DNA of 64,000 nt from an uncultured Actinomycetes bacterium (GCA_903893745.1 CAITNF010000017.1:62001-126000); one strand, 5' to 3'; positions 1 to 8,310 are shown, numbered from the stretch's first letter. Translations and numbers: made by a program. Notes: generated by a model from the sequence alone, not told the origin.

Positions 1-1032
1 GAGGTGAGTGAGATCTTCAGCGAGCGAGGGAAGACCAAATGCGCACGGCCCGCACTGACGAGCACTCTCGTTGGCCATCCACTGCACAATGCGTTGCGTC
101 TCTACCAACCCACAGGCCGATCGAGGCAGCACGACCATGATGCCCGCGCCTACGGTTGCCCCTAACGGACGTAGGAACTCATTGGCGTAGGGGGTATCAA
201 CGTGTTGACCCGAAATCCAACTGCCGCCGTAACCGCCGAGCAACAGCGCCTGAGGGCGCGGGTCGGCGTTGGCTCGAGCGAGAATGGTGCTGATTGGCGT
301 TCCCAGAGGAACTTCCACGACGGCTTGGTTCGCGACGGCGCCAGTGAGCGAGACCAATGCCGTGCCCGGACTTTCGGCGGTGCCCAATTTGCGGAACCAG
401 TCAGCGCCAAAACGTGCGATGAGGCCGACGTTGGCGCAGGTTTCCGTGTTGTCCACCATGGCCGGATTGTGACTAATGCGCAGAACGTGGGGACGGTGCG
501 CGCGGTACTGGGGTAGCGATTCGTTGTCATCGAGCCAGTGAACGAGTGCCGACTCCTCGCCAGCAACGTAACGCCACGGGGGAGTATGCAGTTCCAGCTT
601 TGGTCCACGCAGACTTCGCCGCTCACGTTCGTGGACTGCGCGCTTGAGGTGATTGACAACGGTCGGATTATCGCGAGCCACGCAGATCGCAATATGTTTG
701 GCCCCGATCAGGGACGCCAAGATTTCGGCGCCGTCGAGTACCAGGTGGGGATTGGCGCTCAGTAGTGTTCGGTCCTTATGTGAACCGGGCTCGCCCTCCA
801 TGGCGTTTACCACCATGAACTTGTTGTGACCGCGCTGACCGGCAATGAACTCCGCTTTTCGCCAGGTAGGAAAGGCGGCACCACCGCGACCGGTAAGTCC
901 CGACGCCTGGAGCTCTGCGGCTATTGATTGCGCCGGCGTCTGTGAAACAAACAGAGCTTCGTGCTGCTCGAGGGTGAGGGGACGACCGCTGGGTCCGTGT
1001 AACAGACGCGGTAGTGCCGTGGCGTCAATCAT
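1..1032 (-). CDS. NuoF-like NADH dehydrogenase 51 kDa-type flavoprotein (partial, C-terminus outside window)
   Basis: Reading the complement from ATG at 1032 gives 344 codons open to the window edge. The N-terminal part carries the complex I 51-kDa signature (GRGGAAFPT, then EGEPGSHKDRTLL), which in NuoF binds FMN and NADH. A SLBB-like segment follows, and ESARQCGPCAFG lies about ten codons from the edge. In NuoF the equivalent motif is ESCGxCxPC and supplies three ligands of a 4Fe-4S cluster; here the first cysteine is alanine. The start ATGA overlaps the stop of the upstream heme membrane protein, so the two are translationally coupled. It probably passes NAD(P)H electrons to that partner rather than acting in complex I, since no other nuo genes are present. 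Confidence 0.85.
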   Translation of the reverse strand, partial: MIDATALPRLLHGPSGRPLTLEQHEALFVSQTPAQSIAAELQASGLTGRGGAAFPTWRKAEFIAGQRGHNKFMVVNAMEGEPGSHKDRTLLSANPHLVLDGAEILASLIGAKHIAICVARDNPTVVNHLKRAVHERERRSLRGPKLELHTPPWRYVAGEESALVHWLDDNESLPQYRAHRPHVLRISHNPAMVDNTETCANVGLIARFGADWFRKLGTAESPGTALVSLTGAVANQAVVEVPLGTPISTILARANADPRPQALLLGGYGGSWISGQHVDTPYANEFLRPLGATVGAGIMVVLPRSACGLVETQRIVQWMANESARQCGPCAFGLPSLAEDLTHL

Positions 1033-1724
1033 CGACGAGCTTTGGACTGTGGTGGGCGAGGGTTTCGGGGGAATGGACCAGACGACGTTGGAACGCCGGG
1101 ACGTCGAGGGCCGCTGGGCGTGAGTTTGGGGTTGAGCCGAGGGGCCGGAGCAGCGGCGAGTGGTGAGAGCGCCGTACGTCCGGCGGCTCGCGCCGGACGA
1201 CCAAGAAACCGCCACAGCGCAGCGCTTACGACGGCCAACGTGCAGAGTCCTACCAGGATGAGGCCAAATCCGTGACGCGCGTCAGAGCCGGTGAGGAATC
1301 CATGCACGAGTGACGTCGTCACCCCGAGCCAACTAAACCAGTGAATAAATCGCCAAGTCTGATTCTTGATTCGAAGTTTAAGCAGGCTCGACACCCAGAC
1401 CGCCAAAATTAGGTCGAACGCCACTGCGCCCAGGGCGACTGGCACGCGCTTATAACTCGACGTCATTGGAATGAAGGCGGAGATGAGCCCGGTTGAGACG
1501 TAACTGTCGACGACTGTAGTGAGGATGTGCAGTCCTAAAAAGACGATGGCCACGATCGAGAGCGATCGGTGCAGTTCGTTAATTTCAAAACGCCCCACGA
1601 TGGTGCCCCCAATACGATTGGCGACGAAAGTTCCCAAGGTGACGACCAAGGTGAAGAGAATCATGGCGACCATACCCGTCGCTCGCGACGTGTACCAGAG
1701 GTAAGGGGTCGTAATGGCTAACAC
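1029..1724 (-). CDS. ferric reductase-like (MsrQ/YedZ-type) heme membrane protein
   Basis: This 231-residue protein has about six hydrophobic segments in its first 170 residues. Histidines sit inside membrane segments (HRSLSIV, FLGLHILTT, RFIHWFSW, LVHGF), the pattern of the ferric-reductase transmembrane domain that ligates b-type heme. The last 55 residues form a Pro/Arg-rich cytoplasmic tail. Its gene overlaps apbE upstream by 7 bp and the NuoF-like gene downstream by 4 bp, so all are one transcription unit. It likely carries electrons through the membrane between a cytoplasmic flavoprotein and an extracytoplasmic acceptor. No MsrP-type molybdoprotein is adjacent, so methionine sulfoxide repair is not supported. 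Confidence 0.8.
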   Translation of the reverse strand: MLAITTPYLWYTSRATGMVAMILFTLVVTLGTFVANRIGGTIVGRFEINELHRSLSIVAIVFLGLHILTTVVDSYVSTGLISAFIPMTSSYKRVPVALGAVAFDLILAVWVSSLLKLRIKNQTWRFIHWFSWLGVTTSLVHGFLTGSDARHGFGLILVGLCTLAVVSAALWRFLGRPARAAGRTALSPLAAAPAPRLNPKLTPSGPRRPGVPTSSGPFPRNPRPPQSKARR

Positions 1725-2641
1725 GGTGCAACACCTTCTTCAGTGGGCCAGCCGCCGACGAATTCAATAGTGCCGTCGTGACGAACGAGACGTGCTGACC
1801 ATCCGGCTTGGGCAATGTGATAGCCCGCCGGTTCGCCCCAAAGCAGGGCCGCGGTGGCAAAGGCGTTCGCGGTGGCGCAACTATCGGCGGCCACGGTGGC
1901 CGTGGCGTACGGGCCCTGAGCAAACGTGCCACTGCGGGGGTCAATGATGTGATTGACCGTCTGGTGACCAACTTGCCACACCCTCGTGGTGCACGACGAG
2001 GTCGCGATGCCGCCACCTTGCACGTAGATGCGCGGTTCACGTCCAGTAAGTGTCAGACGGTCACTGATACCAATGACCCACTGACCATCCGGACTTTGCC
2101 CTCGCACCGCCACGTCACCACCGATTTCGACGACCACGCCACACTTGGTCGCGACGTCGTCGGCAATGAGATCCGCGGCCAAAGCCTTCGCACTCGCACC
2201 AAGGTCTAGTTGACAGCCCGGTGCCAGGGTCACTGTGTGAGTCATTGGATCCAGTGTGATGGCGCCCACGCCTGGCGTTGGAAATGAACAAATAGGCGCG
2301 GGGTGATCCTGATTGAGAAGTTGGGCGTAGTCGTCGCGATAACCAAGAGCGAGTAAAGCCGGCAGCACCGTCGGATCGCAGAGTCCCTCGGTGGCGTCGC
2401 TCGCACGAATTGCACTGGCCAGTGCGAGCTCAAAGACGGGGCTCACTGAAGCACTGCGCGTAGAACTGTTGTTGAGCTGGGAGATTTCGGAGTCGCCACG
2501 AAAGCGATTACAGGCACTATCGATTGCGTCGAGCCAGTGCCGAAGTCGACTCTCGGCGAACTCGAGCACGACCGGATCTTCGGTTGCCAGAGTGCCACTC
2601 ATCCCCCAAACTTCAAAAGTTTTGGAAGAATTTAGTAACAC
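1718..2641 (-). CDS. apbE: FAD:protein FMN transferase (ApbE family)
   Basis: About 307 residues with the ApbE layout: an N-terminal MSGTLATE segment equivalent to the family MGT motif, a central LDLGASAKALAADL motif (family DLGGIAKGYAVD) and a C-terminal HIIDPRSG motif. ApbE enzymes attach FMN covalently to threonine of exported redox proteins, using FAD and Mg2+. I chose GTG at 2641, which overlaps the upstream gene by 10 bp. A longer GTG start at 2671 would overlap by 40 bp and is also possible. Sitting between a membrane-anchored exported protein and a heme membrane protein, it probably matures an electron-transfer chain. No classical FMN-bind domain target is visible in the window. Confidence 0.88.
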   Translation of the reverse strand: MLLNSSKTFEVWGMSGTLATEDPVVLEFAESRLRHWLDAIDSACNRFRGDSEISQLNNSSTRSASVSPVFELALASAIRASDATEGLCDPTVLPALLALGYRDDYAQLLNQDHPAPICSFPTPGVGAITLDPMTHTVTLAPGCQLDLGASAKALAADLIADDVATKCGVVVEIGGDVAVRGQSPDGQWVIGISDRLTLTGREPRIYVQGGGIATSSCTTRVWQVGHQTVNHIIDPRSGTFAQGPYATATVAADSCATANAFATAALLWGEPAGYHIAQAGWSARLVRHDGTIEFVGGWPTEEGVAPC

Positions 2642-2943
2642 GTGACGGTGCCCGATGGCGTTGTCGTGCACACGGTCGTGGTGGTCACGGGTGCGGTGGT
2701 TGGTGGCGTGGTCGAAGGGGTGCCCTGCACCGTGGTGGGGGGAGTGGTGGCCGTGGTGGTCGGAGTGGTGCTGGGTGTCGTTGAAGTTGGTGTGGTGCCG
2801 CTCGCGGGCTTATAGGTACTGGAGAAATATCCAATGAGCGCGAGAGAGACCGCACTTGAACCGAGAAACACCGTGCGCGTTATGCGACGAACTCGGGCAA
2901 ATCGGCGATCGCGCTGCTGTGGGGTACGAGGAGAGTTAGTCAT
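2632..2943 (-). CDS. small Thr/Pro-rich membrane-anchored protein of the ApbE cluster
   Basis: The 103-residue product has a basic cytoplasmic start (residues 1-23), one membrane segment (about 24-45) and then a low-complexity extracytoplasmic stretch of Thr, Pro and Ser. It ends with two cysteines in the last dozen residues (VCTTTPSGTVTCY). Translation probably begins at ATG 2943 after a TAGGAG ribosome-binding site. It is the first gene of the redox operon. In comparable actinobacterial loci this position often holds an exported FMN-binding protein, but no FMN-binding domain is present here. It may be a reduced descendant or a tether. I do not recognise a function. Confidence 0.65.
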   Translation of the reverse strand: MTNSPRTPQQRDRRFARVRRITRTVFLGSSAVSLALIGYFSSTYKPASGTTPTSTTPSTTPTTTATTPPTTVQGTPSTTPPTTAPVTTTTVCTTTPSGTVTCY

Positions 2944-3031
2944 GGGCTCCTACCCAGTGTGACCTCTTTACGTAAGGGCACTACCTTGCCTAAATAAGAA
3001 ATTCCACAGAATTTCGCGCCTCGAATTCAAA

Positions 3032-4378
3032 TCAGTGCTCAACCAGGGTGGGCAGGGTCATGGTGAATCGTGCTCCACCGAGTTCGGGATCTTGGTCAAC
3101 CTTGACCGTTCCGCCAAGTTCACGCACGACCTGGTCGACGATAGAAAGTCCCAGGCCCGAGCCCGGTAGCGAGCGCGACGTTGGCGAGCGCCAGAAACGA
3201 TCAAATACGAAGGGTTGGTCGATGGTTGCGACACCGGGCCCGCTGTCGCTGACGGTAAGTATTCCGTCGTGAACGCGGACCAAAATCCTTCCACCAACGG
3301 GGGTGAACTTGACAGCGTTAGTCAGCAAATTGGATATTGCTCGAAGCAATCGGTCCCGGCGACCTTGGACGCTGCAGGGCGCTACGTCAACCTCGACAGT
3401 GATTTCTTTCACGCGAGCGTGGGTCCGCGCGGTATCGACGCACTCATCGACGCACTCATCAAGTCGCAAAGTCTCAATGGTTCCTTCACTTCGTTCGCCA
3501 CGGGCCAGCTCGCCGAGGTCTGTCACTAATGACGCCAACTCGTCGACTTGAGCCACCATGTCATCGGTTACTTGGCGAACGTCGTCAGCACTCAGCAAGT
3601 TGGCTCGAGAGAGAATCTGAGCGTTCGTGCGCAGTGACGTGAGCGGGGTACGAAGCTCGTGACTAGCGTCAAGTACAAGTTGACGTTGCAAGGTCTGACT
3701 ATTTAGAACGGTACGGAGTAGTCGATTGAAAACTCGTCGTAGCCGCCCCAATTCGTCAGCGCCACCCTCGTCCAATTGGTAGGTCATGTCGCTCGTTTCG
3801 GCGACTGTTTCAATTTCGTTGGTGACTCGTTCTAAGGGGTACAAGGCCATGCGTGCGAGTACCAGACCGAGTCCTAGGGCGAGGAGTAGTCCCGCAATTG
3901 CGACCAGCAAAAGGGTGCGGACCAAATTGCGCAGCTCGGTCACTTGGCCCGTGATGTTGACGACGAGTAGCTGGGCCGCCGGCGTGTTCAGTTGACAGAG
4001 TCCCGAAGTACACGCCACGAGCGTGCCACTTGGTAGCGGCACGATTAGTTCTCTGTAGGACTCGTTTCGAATTACGACCGACCGGATGAACTGTGGCGCC
4101 GTTCCCTGAGCCACGTTGCGAATGGCCTGATCAATTGGAACGCCAGTACTGGGGAAGGTCTGTCCATTGGCCAGGACTATCTCCGAAAAGGATCCGGTGA
4201 CCTTGGCGTCATCGCCGGGTTGGCGATCTTGGATTGTGTGAGCCGCTTGGAGCAGCGACTCGTCCACCGAACGAAGGAGCGCGCTGCGGGTGGTGAGAAA
4301 GGAAGCAAAGCACGCCAAAATTACTGCCGTCGCGGCCACACCGACGGTGGCGGTGATTACCCGTGAGCGAAACGTCAC
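3032..4378 (-). CDS. two-component sensor histidine kinase (MprB/PrrB-like)
   Basis: The 448-residue protein has a transmembrane segment near residues 10-30, an extracytoplasmic sensor of about 120 residues with a cysteine pair (LVACTSGLCQ), and a second membrane segment around 155-175. A HAMP linker, a HisKA box DASHELRTPLTSL with the phospho-accepting His near residue 240, and an ATPase domain with N box (NLLTNAVKF), G1 (DSGPGV), F (FDRFW) and G2 (GSGLGLSIV) follow. All catalytic boxes are intact. It overlaps the upstream response-regulator gene by 4 bp, so the two form a cognate pair. The signal is unknown. Confidence 0.93.
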   Translation of the reverse strand: MTFRSRVITATVGVAATAVILACFASFLTTRSALLRSVDESLLQAAHTIQDRQPGDDAKVTGSFSEIVLANGQTFPSTGVPIDQAIRNVAQGTAPQFIRSVVIRNESYRELIVPLPSGTLVACTSGLCQLNTPAAQLLVVNITGQVTELRNLVRTLLLVAIAGLLLALGLGLVLARMALYPLERVTNEIETVAETSDMTYQLDEGGADELGRLRRVFNRLLRTVLNSQTLQRQLVLDASHELRTPLTSLRTNAQILSRANLLSADDVRQVTDDMVAQVDELASLVTDLGELARGERSEGTIETLRLDECVDECVDTARTHARVKEITVEVDVAPCSVQGRRDRLLRAISNLLTNAVKFTPVGGRILVRVHDGILTVSDSGPGVATIDQPFVFDRFWRSPTSRSLPGSGLGLSIVDQVVRELGGTVKVDQDPELGGARFTMTLPTLVEH

Positions 4379-5076
4379 GACGAGCGAAGGGCGTAGCCAA
4401 CGCCACGCACCGTTTGGAGAAGGCGCTTCTCGTCGTTCTCTTCGAGTTTGCGGCGTAGGTAACCAATGTAGACGGCGAGTGAATTAGTTCCAGAATCGAA
4501 GTTATAACCCCACACCAAATCCAGAATTTGATCACGAGTTAGCACTTGGCGCGGATGTTGCAAAAAGAGTTCGAGCAGGTCGAATTCAATTTTTGTGAGG
4601 TTGATTAACCTCTCACCACGCTGGACCTCGCGCGTGCCCGGATTCATGGTTAAGTCTTCGAAACGCATCACGACGTTATCGATGTCACTCACACTGTGAC
4701 GACGTAACAGTGCGCGAAGTCGGGCCAAGAGTTCGGCCAGATCAAAAGGCTTGACCAGATAGTCATCGGCTCCAACATCGAGTCCCTCAACTCGATCGTT
4801 TACGGCGTCTCGAGCGGTCAACATTAAAATTGGCGTCTGGTCACCGGCCTGTCGAATTCGTCGACAGACTTCGAGCCCGTCAATATCGGGTAGCTGTAGA
4901 TCGAGCACGATTGCGTCGGGAGCGCGAAGCTGAATTGCCTTTAGTGCACTCAGGCCATCTTCAAAAAGGTCAACCTCGTAATTCTCCATACGCAGCGCCC
5001 GGCCCAGTGACGAGCGAATTGCCCCGTCATCGTCGACAATTGCGAGGTAGGAGTGGGGGGAGTTCGTCGAGGTCAA
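4375..5076 (-). CDS. OmpR/PhoB-family response regulator
   Basis: This 233-residue regulator has a receiver domain with the acidic triad DDD at 15-17, phospho-acceptor D59 (VLDLQLPD), T87 and K109 (LVKPFD). A winged-helix DNA-binding domain occupies residues 135-232 (recognition region RQVLTRDQILDLVWG, ending VRGVGYAL). The likely start is TTG 5076, preceded by GAAGGA five bases upstream. It is followed by its histidine kinase with a 4-bp overlap. It resembles mycobacterial MprA/PrrA-type regulators in architecture, but orthology cannot be fixed by eye. Confidence 0.93.
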   Translation of the reverse strand: MTSTNSPHSYLAIVDDDGAIRSSLGRALRMENYEVDLFEDGLSALKAIQLRAPDAIVLDLQLPDIDGLEVCRRIRQAGDQTPILMLTARDAVNDRVEGLDVGADDYLVKPFDLAELLARLRALLRRHSVSDIDNVVMRFEDLTMNPGTREVQRGERLINLTKIEFDLLELFLQHPRQVLTRDQILDLVWGYNFDSGTNSLAVYIGYLRRKLEENDEKRLLQTVRGVGYALRSS

Positions 5077-5182
5077 GGGCGTCCTTCGTTCAGTGGTGGG
5101 TCAGGCTCTAGTGTTGCTGTTTGGTATTAAGGGTCTTCACGGGTTCTCTAAGAATCTACGAAGATTGTCACGGAATTGATAG

Positions 5183-5255
5183 TGGCGGGTAGTTCAACCG
5201 GCAGAACAGCGGACTTTGAATCCGAAGGTTGGAGGTTCGAGCCCTCCCCCGCCAG
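5183..5255 (+). tRNA. tRNA-Gln (anticodon UUG)
   Basis: A cloverleaf folds with acceptor stem TGGCGGG/CCCGCCA, anticodon loop CTTTGAA (anticodon TTG), and T arm GGAGG-TTCGAGC-CCTCC. The discriminator is G and the 3' CCA is not encoded. The outermost anticodon-stem pair (27-43) is a G-A mismatch. The terminal T-A pair of the acceptor stem is weak, as usual for glutamine tRNAs. It lies alone on the plus strand between two minus-strand genes. Confidence 0.92.
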
Positions 5256-5267
5256 CCGCTGAGCGGC
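5255..5267 (+). terminator. possible hairpin just after tRNA-Gln
   Basis: GCCGCT-G-AGCGGC is a perfect inverted repeat beginning at the tRNA discriminator base. It could form a GC-rich stem and help end the tRNA transcript or protect it from transcription converging from the hydrolase gene. There is no T-run after it, so it is not a classical intrinsic terminator. Confidence 0.3.
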
Positions 5268-5281
5268 CGTCGCTCCTCGGT

Positions 5282-6178
5282 TCACTGCTGGGTAGGGCAG
5301 TAGTGATTGAGGAGCGCGGCCAGCTCGAGAGGTGCGTCACCTTGAATTGAGTGACCGGCGTTGGGCACCGCCACAATGGTGGCGTGGGGAAGTCGACGTT
5401 GCAGTTCTATCGCGTCATCGTCATCCACCACCGAACCCGCGGTTGTTCCTCGCACCAGAGTCACCGGCATAGTTAACGCACCGAGCACATCCCAGAGATC
5501 ACTCGTCGGTGGTGCGACCAATGCCGACTGAGGGTGTTGTTGATGACGCCATACCCACGATCCATCCGCGCGGCGGATTGCGTTATGAAGGATTCCGCGA
5601 CGAAGTGACGAGATTGAACGAGTGGGGTTGTGCGTAATTGTTCGTTGGAGAAGTTCGTCGAAGTCGTCAAAGGAAGCTGGTCCATTGACAAAGTCAGTGA
5701 TGTGGCGCGCCTTGCTCTCATTCACACCTGGGGTGATGTCAATCAGTATCAACGAGCTCACCAGTTCAGGGTGTTCGTACGCCACGAGGATTGCGGTGAG
5801 TCCTCCTAGCGACATGCCAATAAGTGGTCGAGGTCCATCGAGAAGTTGGGCCAGCGCTTGCGCGACGTCAGTTGCGTGACTCGTCACCGATGCCAGGCCG
5901 TGGGGCCCAGCGTCCGAGTGGCCGTGGCTCGGTAAATCAATCGCGACGAGCGGACGCTGCAGAGCCAGGGCGACGGTGTCGAAGGTGTGGGCATTTTGGG
6001 CACCACCGTGCAAGAGCGCCATGTCGGGAGAGCGGTCACCCCACATCAATGCGCTCACCTGGCGCAGACCGTCGACGACGACGTGACAGCGTCGGACTCG
6101 AGGGATTGGCACCTCCAGGTTCCATTCGGCCAAATTCTCGTGGAAGAGCGCAAACTCGTCGTAGGGGGATTGCTCCAT
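5282..6178 (-). CDS. alpha/beta-hydrolase fold protein
   Basis: About 298 residues. The nucleophile elbow GMSLGG follows the LLHGGAQNAHTF oxyanion strand, and a late catalytic His lies in VPNAGHSIQGDAP. An acid in the region DDDD or VVDD before the last strand completes a typical triad. The substrate is unknown; the family includes esterases, epoxide hydrolases and meta-cleavage hydrolases. ATG 6178 is preferred over ATG 6187 because a TACGAT -10 box ends exactly 7 nt upstream of it, which fits a leaderless transcript. It is divergent from glmU and converges on tRNA-Gln. Confidence 0.85.
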   Translation of the reverse strand: MEQSPYDEFALFHENLAEWNLEVPIPRVRRCHVVVDGLRQVSALMWGDRSPDMALLHGGAQNAHTFDTVALALQRPLVAIDLPSHGHSDAGPHGLASVTSHATDVAQALAQLLDGPRPLIGMSLGGLTAILVAYEHPELVSSLILIDITPGVNESKARHITDFVNGPASFDDFDELLQRTITHNPTRSISSLRRGILHNAIRRADGSWVWRHQQHPQSALVAPPTSDLWDVLGALTMPVTLVRGTTAGSVVDDDDAIELQRRLPHATIVAVPNAGHSIQGDAPLELAALLNHYCPTQQ

Positions 6179-6185
6179 GTTTTGC

Positions 6186-6191
6186 ATCGTA
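6186..6191 (-). promoter_or_regulatory. -10 box for leaderless hydrolase transcript
   Basis: TACGAT on the minus strand matches the TANNNT consensus and is separated by 7 nt from ATG 6178. Transcription would therefore begin at or beside the start codon. No clear -35 element is seen. Confidence 0.45.
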
Positions 6192-6216
6192 GAAGATGGC
6201 TGCTAGAGATGATGGC

Positions 6217-7308
6217 GTGACGAGACCAATTTGTGTGGTGGTGCTGGCGGCGGGCGAGGGAACTCGAATGCGCTCGGCACGCCCCAAGCCCTTGCACCAC
6301 CTCTGTGGCCGGCCCATGGTGCTCTACGTACTGGACGCGGCCGCCCAAGAGGACGTTCGAGCCACAGTGGTCGTAGTGGGCCACGGGGCGAGGTGGGTGG
6401 AAAAATCATTGACCGAGCGAGCCCGGGCTGACGTGCATCTGACGTTTGTTGAGCAAGATGAACAGCTGGGAACCGGACACGCCGTGTCGGTTGCGCTCCC
6501 CACCGTGACTGACGAAATTGGTGACCGCGGTGGTGACGTGTTGATTTTGCCCGGCGACGCGCCACTGCTGCGATCGAGCACCGTTAGCGCGCTACTGCGC
6601 CAACACGCGCAGAGCGAGGTCGCCATCACAATCCTGACGGCCAATGTGTCCAATCCCTCGGGCTATGGACGTATCGTGCGAGACAAAAACGGCTTTGTAC
6701 GAAAAATTGTTGAGGAACGTGAAGCGACTCCAGAGGAGCGGGCCATCACCGAAATCAATACCTCGATCATGGTGGTGCGTGAAAATCTTCTCGGCCCGGC
6801 ACTGCGCCGGGTGGGGCGCCAGAACTCCCAAGGTGAGTACTACTTGACCGACCTCGTGGCGGTACTTCGAGATGCTGGTCACCAGGCCCAGGCGATGGTG
6901 TTGGCGGACGCGAGTGAAGCAGCGGGTGTTAATGACCGCGCCCAGTTGGCCGCCGCCGAGGCGGTGATGCGGACCCGCATCAATGAACGTTGGATGCAGC
7001 GCGGCGTCACCATGTGGGATCCCGCCCACACCTACATCGATGCGGACGTAAATCTGGCCCCGGAGGTCTCGCTGCTTCCAGGAACGGTGTTGAAGGGTCA
7101 CTGCACAATTGAGCGAGGCGCTCAGATTGGCCCGAATGCCGTGCTGAGCGCCGTGCACGTTGGCGAGAATGCGGTTCTGGGGGCGGTGGAGGCGACACGC
7201 GCCCGTATTGGGGCCGATGCGCGAATCGGTTCGTTCGTGGTGCTCGAGCCGGGCAGCGAAGTAGCCCCGGGCGAAGTCGTCGCTCCTCACTCGCAACGCT
7301 CGCGCTGA
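6217..7308 (+). CDS. glmU: GlmU-type uridylyltransferase lacking the C-terminal acetyltransferase active site
   Basis: The protein (about 363 residues from GTG 6217; ATG 6196 is an alternative) starts with the nucleotidyltransferase signature VVVLAAGEGTRM and keeps EQDEQLGTGHA, PGDAPLL, GYGRIVR and NSQGEYYLTD. These are the UTP/GlcNAc-1-P uridylyltransferase landmarks. A short left-handed beta-helix of hexapeptide repeats follows from about residue 245 and stops after FVVLEPGSEV. Full GlmU is about 450-490 residues. The region equivalent to E. coli K351, H363 and Y366 is absent, and the Arg of the RPG turn is Glu. The next gene, prs, starts 27 bp later, so there is no room for a frameshifted remainder. 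The glmU-prs order is conserved in actinobacteria. Confidence 0.85.
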   Translation: MTRPICVVVLAAGEGTRMRSARPKPLHHLCGRPMVLYVLDAAAQEDVRATVVVVGHGARWVEKSLTERARADVHLTFVEQDEQLGTGHAVSVALPTVTDEIGDRGGDVLILPGDAPLLRSSTVSALLRQHAQSEVAITILTANVSNPSGYGRIVRDKNGFVRKIVEEREATPEERAITEINTSIMVVRENLLGPALRRVGRQNSQGEYYLTDLVAVLRDAGHQAQAMVLADASEAAGVNDRAQLAAAEAVMRTRINERWMQRGVTMWDPAHTYIDADVNLAPEVSLLPGTVLKGHCTIERGAQIGPNAVLSAVHVGENAVLGAVEATRARIGADARIGSFVVLEPGSEVAPGEVVAPHSQRSR

Positions 7309-7323
7309 CGCATCGTCCTTTAG

Positions 7324-7329
7324 TACGCT
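7324..7329 (+). promoter_or_regulatory. -10 box for leaderless prs transcript
   Basis: TACGCT ends 6 nt before GTG 7336 and there is no ribosome-binding site. This suggests prs has its own leaderless promoter in the 27-bp space after glmU. Confidence 0.4.
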
Positions 7330-7335
7330 CAAAGC

Positions 7336-8310
7336 GTGGAGTCTCTTGCCAAGCGTCGCCTGGTCATCGTCACGGGACGCTGTCATCCAACTTTGGCCGA
7401 AGACATTGCCGGCAAGTTAGGCGTCGAACTCACCGAGGCCAATGTTCGAGAGTTCGCCAATGGAGAGATTCACTGTCGCTTCGATGAATCGATTCGTGGA
7501 GCTCACGTCTTTATCGTGCAGACGCACTCTTCGCCGGTGAATGACGCGGTGATGGAGCAGTTAATCATGATTGATGCCGCGAAGCGGGCGTCGGCCAAGA
7601 GCATCACCGCGGTCATTCCAAGTTACGGATACGCCCGACAGGATCGAAAGTCAGCTGGCCGTGAACCAATAACGGCCAAACTTATTGCCGACATGCTGCA
7701 GACCGCCGGGGCCACTCGCGTGTTATCCGTCGACTTCCACTCGGGACAGATTCAAGGCTTCTTCGATATTCCAGTCGATCACTTAGTTGCGGCACCGGTA
7801 CTCGAGGACTACCTAAAAGCTCATACGAATCCCCACGAGCTCGTCGTCGTGGCCCCTGACGCTGGTCGCGTAAAAGTTGCCGAACGATACGCCCAGCACT
7901 TGGGATGCGACCTGGCACTGGTGCACAAGACTCGTCCGCGGGGCACGACCAACGTTGCCGAAGCGCGCCACATTGTTGGTGATGTCAACGGGCGACACTG
8001 CGTACTGATTGACGACATGATCGACACCGCGGGAACCATCGTGGCCGCGTGCGACCTATTGAAGGCACACGGGGCCGAGGAGATTTGGGTCATGGCGACC
8101 CACGCCGTCTTCTCGCCGCCAGCGGTGGATCGGCTCTTTAACGCACCGGTCAGCCGAGTAATCGTGACCGACACATTGCCCCTGGGTCCCGAACGGCGCT
8201 TTGAAAAACTCGAAGTTCTTTCTATTGCCTCAATCGTGGCCAACGCCATTGCCGCAATTTTTGAGGACGCGTCAGTCTCGGACATTTTCGGCGGAGAGAA
8301 CCTGCTTTAG
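7336..8310 (+). CDS. prs: ribose-phosphate pyrophosphokinase (PRPP synthetase)
   Basis: This 324-residue enzyme converts ribose 5-phosphate and ATP to PRPP for purine, pyrimidine, histidine and tryptophan synthesis. The landmarks are the flexible-loop region GYARQDRKS, the segment VDFHSGQIQGFF, the metal/PRPP segment APDAGRVKVAERYA, and the PRPP-binding loop VLIDDMIDTAGT. Length and motifs match class I enzymes. The start is GTG 7336. Its placement between glmU and rplY/pth matches the mycobacterial neighbourhood, as far as I recall it. Confidence 0.97.
   Translation: MESLAKRRLVIVTGRCHPTLAEDIAGKLGVELTEANVREFANGEIHCRFDESIRGAHVFIVQTHSSPVNDAVMEQLIMIDAAKRASAKSITAVIPSYGYARQDRKSAGREPITAKLIADMLQTAGATRVLSVDFHSGQIQGFFDIPVDHLVAAPVLEDYLKAHTNPHELVVVAPDAGRVKVAERYAQHLGCDLALVHKTRPRGTTNVAEARHIVGDVNGRHCVLIDDMIDTAGTIVAACDLLKAHGAEEIWVMATHAVFSPPAVDRLFNAPVSRVIVTDTLPLGPERRFEKLEVLSIASIVANAIAAIFEDASVSDIFGGENLL

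Noticed and set aside
2650-2790. GT/GGTGG-rich low-complexity stretch resembling tandem repeats
   Set aside because: It is the coding of the Thr/Pro tail of the anchored protein; units are irregular and in frame, so not a DNA repeat element.
7309-7335. Frameshift explanation for the short GlmU
   Set aside because: Only 27 bp separate the stop from prs; no further hexapeptide-repeat coding is found in other frames.
6592-7386. 264-codon minus-strand open frame opposite glmU
   Set aside because: It lies wholly antisense to an obvious glmU and into prs, and its composition is what the reverse frame of a GC-biased gene gives.
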